Source: Bradyrhizobium sp. CCH5-F6 (GTDB lineage: Bacteria > Pseudomonadota > Alphaproteobacteria > Rhizobiales > Xanthobacteraceae). Taken from it: a DNA stretch of 57,025 nucleotides. The stretch covers positions 1-57,025 of the forward strand of contig NZ_LSIC01000153.1 in NCBI RefSeq assembly GCF_001556045.1. The letters are read 5' to 3'. Shown in pieces: positions 53,330-57,025 of this stretch (position 1 is the stretch's first letter; the number at the start of each line of letters is the position of its first letter). Position numbers and translations under genes: made by a program. The notes under the pieces were generated by a model. It worked only from the letters and a program-made list of their open reading frames with translations, ran no database searches and was not told the origin of the DNA.

Positions 53330-53713
53330 GTGAAATTCCACATGATCAGCGGCGGACCGAAGCCGGTCGCGCCCTTCAGCCACGCGGTCGAATCCGACGG
53401 CTTCGTCTTCGTCACCGGCCAGATGCCGGACACGCCGCAGGCGCCGGGTGTGCTGCCCGAGGGCATCGTCGCGCAGACCCGCGCGGTGATGGAGAATTTG
53501 AAAGTGGTGCTCGCCGGCCTCGATCTCGGCCTCGAGCATGTCGTGATGACGCGCGTGTATCTGACCCGATTCAAGGACGACTATGCCGCGATGAACGAGA
53601 CTTACCGCGCGTTCTTCGCGCCGGATCGGTTGCCGGCTCGCACCTGCGTCGGCGTCACCGGGCTTGCCTACGACGCGCTGATCGAGATCGATCTGGTGTG
53701 CCGGCGGCCGTAA
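53330..53713 (+). CDS. RidA/YjgF-family protein
   Basis: A 127-residue member of the RidA superfamily, trimeric deaminases that clear reactive enamine/imine intermediates. Family features are PFSHAVESDGFVFVTGQMP near the N-terminus and RTCVGVTGLAYDALIEIDLV at the C-terminus, which keeps the Arg and Glu used for substrate binding. GTG start, with AAGGAC 7 bases upstream; an ATG four codons later is the alternative. It lies 13 bases after the AraC-FmdA gene, so it is the last gene of the amide locus and may process a product of amide breakdown. Confidence 0.9.
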   Translation: MKFHMISGGPKPVAPFSHAVESDGFVFVTGQMPDTPQAPGVLPEGIVAQTRAVMENLKVVLAGLDLGLEHVVMTRVYLTRFKDDYAAMNETYRAFFAPDRLPARTCVGVTGLAYDALIEIDLVCRRP

Positions 53714-54097
53714 GAGATCCAGGGCTACAAGCTTTTCCCGCGCCTCTGACAACGAGGGGGCCGTGATGATGCAAAGCTCGGCGAAGAATTCCCCGCGGCC
53801 AAGCGTGAGCGAGAAAGAGTTGCGAGGGCAGTTTGCCCGACGTTGCGAGCGGCGCAGTCATTCAGAATGTCTCCGCCGAGAGGCTTGGATTGCATCATCA
53901 CGACAGCCCGATCTCCCTTCCGTAAAATTGCAATCGGTGCGTGCATGAAGTCTTGATCGGTTGTGATCTAGAGGTGATCACCCAGCTTGAACGCGGACCA
54001 GGTTCACGGCGACCAACCAGCAGAGTGCAGCAGGATCAGTGGAACGTGATCAACCCTTCGCTTCCGAAAGCACCAAAATGGTGCTTTAGTGCTTTCC
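53714..54097. other. Intergenic region before the PspA operon
   Basis: Two overlapping short frames (60-70 codons, opposite strands) have no ribosome binding site and are not called. The region holds a NtrC-box-like palindrome at its right end (separate entry) and two close GTGATC sequences near 53963-53981. No sigma-54 -24/-12 pair, as would be expected for a PspF-regulated promoter, is seen. Confidence 0.45.
54067..54087. promoter_or_regulatory. Perfect palindrome matching the NtrC half-site pattern
   Basis: AAAGCACCA and TGGTGCTTT are exact inverted arms around AAA. The core GCACC-N5-GGTGC equals the NtrC consensus arrangement, though the outer bases (A...T) differ from the usual T...A. 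A further half-site, AGTGCTTTC, follows. It ends 10 bases before the ATG of the fused PspA gene, so any protein bound here would block transcription or the ribosome site. Confidence 0.5.
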
Positions 54098-55252
54098 ATG
54101 AGCCAGTCGCCCCGAAACGCTCCGTCCGCGCTCCGTTACCGCCTCGCCCCTGACCCGGCCGCCAGGGCTGCGCTGGAGGCGACGTTCGAGGCCTATGACC
54201 GCATGATGGAGATTCTCGACGAGGTCGCGCGGAGCCACAATGTGGGTTCCAACGTGGTCCTGCTCCACGCTCATGCCTACGACCCGATCCGCAAGCAGAC
54301 CGCGCTGCCCTCGCGTCTGGTGACGCTGGGTCTGCGCGACCGTGCCGACTATCGCGCAGCGCAGGGTCGCCGCCTGCCGCTCGACGACAAGCTGGCCAAG
54401 ATCAAGGGGCCTGCCACGATCTCGATCGCGACGGTGCAGGGCCGTTTCAGCGTCCCGTTCGACTATGCGGGCTACGCCGAGGGCTGGGGGCAGAGCGCGC
54501 CCGCGCACCTCATCCGTACCGATGACGGTTTCGAAGTTCACTACGGCGTCACGCCAAACACTCTGCCAGAGGAGGAGAATGCCATGGATAGCATCGCTGC
54601 CGCCCCCGACAATTTCCTGTCCCGGGTCGGACGCCTGATCGCCGGGATCGCCTATGACGCGATCGAGCAGGCGGAAGGCAAGAACAAGCTCAAGGTGGTC
54701 GGACAGGCCATCCGCGAGATCGAACGCGCCGAGAGCGAGGCACGCGATGCGCTCGCGGCCGCGCGGGCCGAGGAATACCGCCTCAACGCCCGCCGCAACG
54801 AGATCGAGCGCGCGATGACCGATCTTGCCGCCAAGATCGAGGGCGCGATTGCGGACGGGCGCGACGATCTCGCCCGTGCCGGTATCGCGCGGCAGATGGA
54901 TCTGGAGGCGCAATTCGAGGTCCTCTCGCGCGCAATCGACGAGAACAACGAGAAGATCGATCAATCCGTGACGTCGCTGCGCGCCGTGCTGTCGGCCCTC
55001 CAGGATGCCGAGCAGCGCCGCGCCGATCTCGAAAAGAGCGAGGCCATCGCCAGCCAACAGGCCTCGACATCGCCCCGGAAACAAGGCGGCGCTTCTGCGG
55101 CCGCCAAGGCGCTGCGCGCGGGCAAGGCGGTGGCACGGGCCACCGGCGTGCCGCCGGGCATCCCTTATTCGAGCGACATCGACGAGCTCAGCACGTTGCA
55201 TCGCGACAGGGAAATTGCAGCGAGGCTGGCCCGGTTGAAGTCGGGCTCCTGA
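54098..55252 (+). CDS. PspA/IM30-type coiled-coil protein with an N-terminal TnpB-like domain
   Basis: A 384-residue two-part protein. Residues 163-384 are a PspA/IM30-like protein of 222 residues, the length of E. coli PspA: an amphipathic start (DNFLSRVGRLIAGIAYDAIE), then a long coiled coil (IREIERAESEARDALAAAR, RNEIERAMTDLAAKIEGA, DDLARAGIARQMDLEAQFE). PspA polymers protect the inner membrane. Residues 1-162 are foreign to PspA: LRYRLAPDPAARAALEATFE, YDRMMEILDEVA, LHAHAYDPIRKQTALPSRL, ISIATVQGRFSVPFDY and DDGFEVHYGVTP follow, in order, the pattern of the first 160 residues of IS605-type TnpB proteins. The RuvC nuclease part and zinc finger are absent. A perfect Shine-Dalgarno sequence stands before Met 163, so a PspA-only product is possible. 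First gene of an operon with YqiJ-like and flotillin genes. Confidence 0.75.
   Translation: MSQSPRNAPSALRYRLAPDPAARAALEATFEAYDRMMEILDEVARSHNVGSNVVLLHAHAYDPIRKQTALPSRLVTLGLRDRADYRAAQGRRLPLDDKLAKIKGPATISIATVQGRFSVPFDYAGYAEGWGQSAPAHLIRTDDGFEVHYGVTPNTLPEEENAMDSIAAAPDNFLSRVGRLIAGIAYDAIEQAEGKNKLKVVGQAIREIERAESEARDALAAARAEEYRLNARRNEIERAMTDLAAKIEGAIADGRDDLARAGIARQMDLEAQFEVLSRAIDENNEKIDQSVTSLRAVLSALQDAEQRRADLEKSEAIASQQASTSPRKQGGASAAAKALRAGKAVARATGVPPGIPYSSDIDELSTLHRDREIAARLARLKSGS
54568..54577 (+). promoter_or_regulatory. Internal Shine-Dalgarno site before Met 163 of the PspA fusion
   Basis: AGAGGAGGAG within the coding sequence is complementary to the 16S rRNA tail and lies 6-8 bases before an in-frame ATG (54584). 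Initiation here would yield a complete 222-residue PspA without the TnpB-like domain. Confidence 0.6.
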
Positions 55253-55262
55253 GTGCCGTGTC

Positions 55263-55922
55263 ATGAGCGCGCTGCTCGAACACGTCATGTCGCCGGAGGT
55301 CAGGCCGTTTGCGATCGCGGCGGCCATGATCGTCATCGTCGGCTCGATCGAGGTGGTCTCGATGCTGGTGGGGGCTTCGCTCAGCGAAATGCTCGGCACC
55401 AACATCGACTTCGGTCACCCCAGCGACAACGGCGTGATCAACGCGATCTCGTGGATCAATGTCGGCGGCGTTCCGCTGCTTATCTTCCTGCTGCTGCTGT
55501 TGGGCGCGTTCTCCATCACGGGCTTCCTGATACAGGACATCGCGCGGATGGTGGCCGGTCCCCTGCCGGCGACGGTCGCCTCGATCGGGGCGGTCGCCGC
55601 ATCGGTTCCGCTCGTCCGCGCTGCCAGCCGTACCATCGCGCGGGTCATTCCCAAGGACGAGAGCTACGCCGTCGGCCTAGGTGATCTCGTCGGGCGGGTC
55701 GGTGAGGTCGTCGTCGGTCCGCTCGACCAGGGTCCGCCCGGCCGCGTCAGCGTTGCCGACGTCCACGGCAATCGTCACTTCGTGTCGGCGGTCGCGGCAC
55801 CTTCATCATCGCCGCTGCCGCAGGGAACCATGGTTCTCCTGGTCGATCGCGACGGCACCCGCTTCGTGGCGGTGAAGGCCGACGATGAACTCAAACCTTC
55901 CAAGCCCAGTCTAAGCAGCTAG
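55263..55922 (+). CDS. YqiJ-like membrane protein with OB-fold domain
   Basis: A 219-residue protein with two or three membrane helices (FAIAAAMIVIVGSIEVVSML, VPLLIFLLLLLGAFSITGFL, and MVAGPLPATVASIGAVAA) and a C-terminal cytosolic or periplasmic beta-barrel of NfeD/OB type (LVGRVGEVVVGPLDQGPPG, HFVSAVAAPS, GTMVLLVDRDGTRFVAV). This is the layout of E. coli YqiJ, the partner of the flotillin YqiK. It lies 10 bases after the PspA fusion and 22 before the flotillin, so the three genes are one operon that probably organises membrane microdomains under stress. Confidence 0.85.
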   Translation: MSALLEHVMSPEVRPFAIAAAMIVIVGSIEVVSMLVGASLSEMLGTNIDFGHPSDNGVINAISWINVGGVPLLIFLLLLLGAFSITGFLIQDIARMVAGPLPATVASIGAVAASVPLVRAASRTIARVIPKDESYAVGLGDLVGRVGEVVVGPLDQGPPGRVSVADVHGNRHFVSAVAAPSSSPLPQGTMVLLVDRDGTRFVAVKADDELKPSKPSLSS

Positions 55923-55944
55923 CACGTCATCATCGGAGAAAGTC

Positions 55945-57025
55945 ATGTTCGACATCGCAATCCCGGCCATGATCGGCGTCGCGCTGATCGTCGTTCTGGG
56001 GATCGTCTTCACCATTCTCTACAAGCGCGCTACCCGCGACGAGGCGTTCGTACGCACCGGGCTCGGGGGCAAAAAGGTCGTGCTCGACGGCGGCGCCATG
56101 ATCCTGCCGATCTTCCACTCCTACGCCAGCGTGAATCTGAAGACGCTACGGCTCACCGTCGAACGCAAGGAGCGGGAATCCCTCATTACCAAGGACCGTT
56201 TGCGCGTCGACATCGTCGCCGAGTTCTATGTGCGCGTCCGCCCCGACGAGGAGAGCATCGCACTCGCAAGCCAGACGCTGGGCGCGCTGACCAACGATGC
56301 CGAGGCACTGCGCAACCAGGTCGAGGCGAAATTCGTCGACGGCCTGCGATCGGTGGCCGCGACCATGACCATCCTGGAGCTCCAGGAGAAGCGCTCGGAC
56401 TTCGTCAAGCACGTGCAGTCCACTGTCGAGTCCGACGTCAAGTCGAACGGCCTCGAACTGGAATCTGTGTCCCTGACGAAACTCGACCAGACCGACGTCA
56501 AGTTCTTCAACCCGGAAAACTTCTTCGACGCCGAAGGCCTCACCCAGCTCAAGACCGTCACGGAGACCCGCCGCCGCGACCGCAACGCCATCGTGCGCGA
56601 CAACGAGGTGGCAATCGCGCAAAAGGACCTTGAGGCGCGCCAGCAGACCCTGACCATCGAACGCACCAAAAAAGAGGCCGAACTCTCGCAGGAGCGCGAC
56701 ATCGCCAACAAGACCGCGAGCACCCGCGCCGAGGTCGCAACAGCGACGCAAACCGCGCGCCTGACCGAGGAGAACGCGCGCATCGACACCGACCGTGCGG
56801 TTGCCGAGAAGGAGGCGGGTGCCAAGCAGGTCAAGGAGACCGCTGTCATCGAATCGGATCTCGCAATCAACAAACGCAGAACCGACGCTCAGCGCGAGAT
56901 CCAGATCGCGACTCAGGAGAACGAGATCCAGATCGCTGCCAAGAGCAAGGAAACCTCGGAAGCCGTCGCCGAAGCCAAGACCGCCGAAGCGCTCGCCGTC
57001 TCGGCTGAGGAAAAGGTGGTCACCG
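55945..57025 (+). CDS. Flotillin family protein, YqiK-like (3' end beyond window)
   Basis: ATG after GGAGAAAG. The 360 visible residues begin with an N-terminal membrane helix (MIGVALIVVLGIVFTILYKR), continue with an SPFH/prohibitin-homology domain (TGLGGKKVVLDGGAMILPIF, DIVAEFYVRVRPDEESIALA, TLGALTNDAEALRNQVEAK) and then a long alanine/glutamate-rich flotillin coiled coil (from about 210). Flotillins scaffold membrane microdomains; YqiK acts with YqiJ. The gene runs off the window edge without a stop, so the C-terminus is not seen. Confidence 0.92.
   Translation, partial: MFDIAIPAMIGVALIVVLGIVFTILYKRATRDEAFVRTGLGGKKVVLDGGAMILPIFHSYASVNLKTLRLTVERKERESLITKDRLRVDIVAEFYVRVRPDEESIALASQTLGALTNDAEALRNQVEAKFVDGLRSVAATMTILELQEKRSDFVKHVQSTVESDVKSNGLELESVSLTKLDQTDVKFFNPENFFDAEGLTQLKTVTETRRRDRNAIVRDNEVAIAQKDLEARQQTLTIERTKKEAELSQERDIANKTASTRAEVATATQTARLTEENARIDTDRAVAEKEAGAKQVKETAVIESDLAINKRRTDAQREIQIATQENEIQIAAKSKETSEAVAEAKTAEALAVSAEEKVVT

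Noticed and set aside
53763..53948. A 61-codon plus-strand frame after the RidA gene
   Set aside because: No ribosome binding site, composition unlike coding sequence, and an equally long frame on the other strand overlaps it.
1..57025. CRISPR arrays, complete insertion sequences or prophage modules
   Set aside because: No regularly spaced repeats with unique spacers, no transposase with catalytic motifs, and no cluster of phage structural genes were found. The TnpB-like domain lacks the nuclease part and no IS605 ends were seen around it.

Overview
The window reads as a chromosomal segment of a high-GC alphaproteobacterium, almost certainly Bradyrhizobium or a close relative. The evidence is the aapJQMP general amino-acid transporter, a set of short proteins typical of that genus, two families of intergenic palindromic repeats characteristic of its genomes, and strongly GC-biased third codon positions. 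The genus call is made from recognition of families, not from a search.

Layout. 1-2.9 kb: end of a secreted small protein, then several tiny genes (30-80 codons, two of them membrane peptides), a palindromic repeat, a decayed gene end and tRNA-Arg(UCU). 3.1-5.7 kb: a NylA-like amidase and a LuxR-type regulator, both on the minus strand. 6.2-17.5 kb: one long plus-strand run, a thioester alpha-2-macroglobulin and its partner PbpC, followed by an ArnT-like GT39 glycosyltransferase, a PAP2 phosphatase, a Dpm1-like GT2 and a LABN protein. This looks like periplasmic defence and repair next to a polyprenyl-phosphate-sugar / lipid A decoration set. 17.5-18.7 kb: cystathionine beta-lyase (minus). 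19.0-23.6 kb: aapJQMP. 23.7-30.6 kb: three head-to-tail copies of a TPR-GT41 (O-GlcNAc-transferase/SPINDLY type) gene, each with a UUG start and the same upstream box. 30.7-31.7 kb: cysteine synthase (minus). 32.4-41.6 kb: an outer-membrane factor plus MdtABC-type RND efflux operon. 41.8-43.2 kb: a gene of lower GC with phage-tail-like segments. 43.3-45.6 kb: a DTW-domain tRNA modification protein, tRNA-Cys(GCA) and a 0.9-kb insert ending in a degraded 3' half of the same tRNA. 45.4-46.4 kb: three small genes. 46.8-53.7 kb: an amide/nitrogen-uptake locus, with a binding protein, a permease-ATPase fusion, an acetamidase/formamidase, a second acetamidase fused behind an AraC regulator, and a RidA protein. 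54.1 kb to the end: a PspA-YqiJ-flotillin membrane-stress operon whose PspA carries an N-terminal domain resembling the front part of TnpB.

Most noteworthy: (1) the TnpB-like/PspA fusion, with a strong internal ribosome binding site in front of a complete 222-residue PspA; (2) the AraC-FmdA regulator-enzyme fusion; (3) the GT41 triplication with shared upstream sequence; (4) the tRNA-Cys half-duplication marking an island remnant; (5) the phage-tail-like gene between imperfect direct repeats. All assignments are by eye; no database search or alignment program was run.
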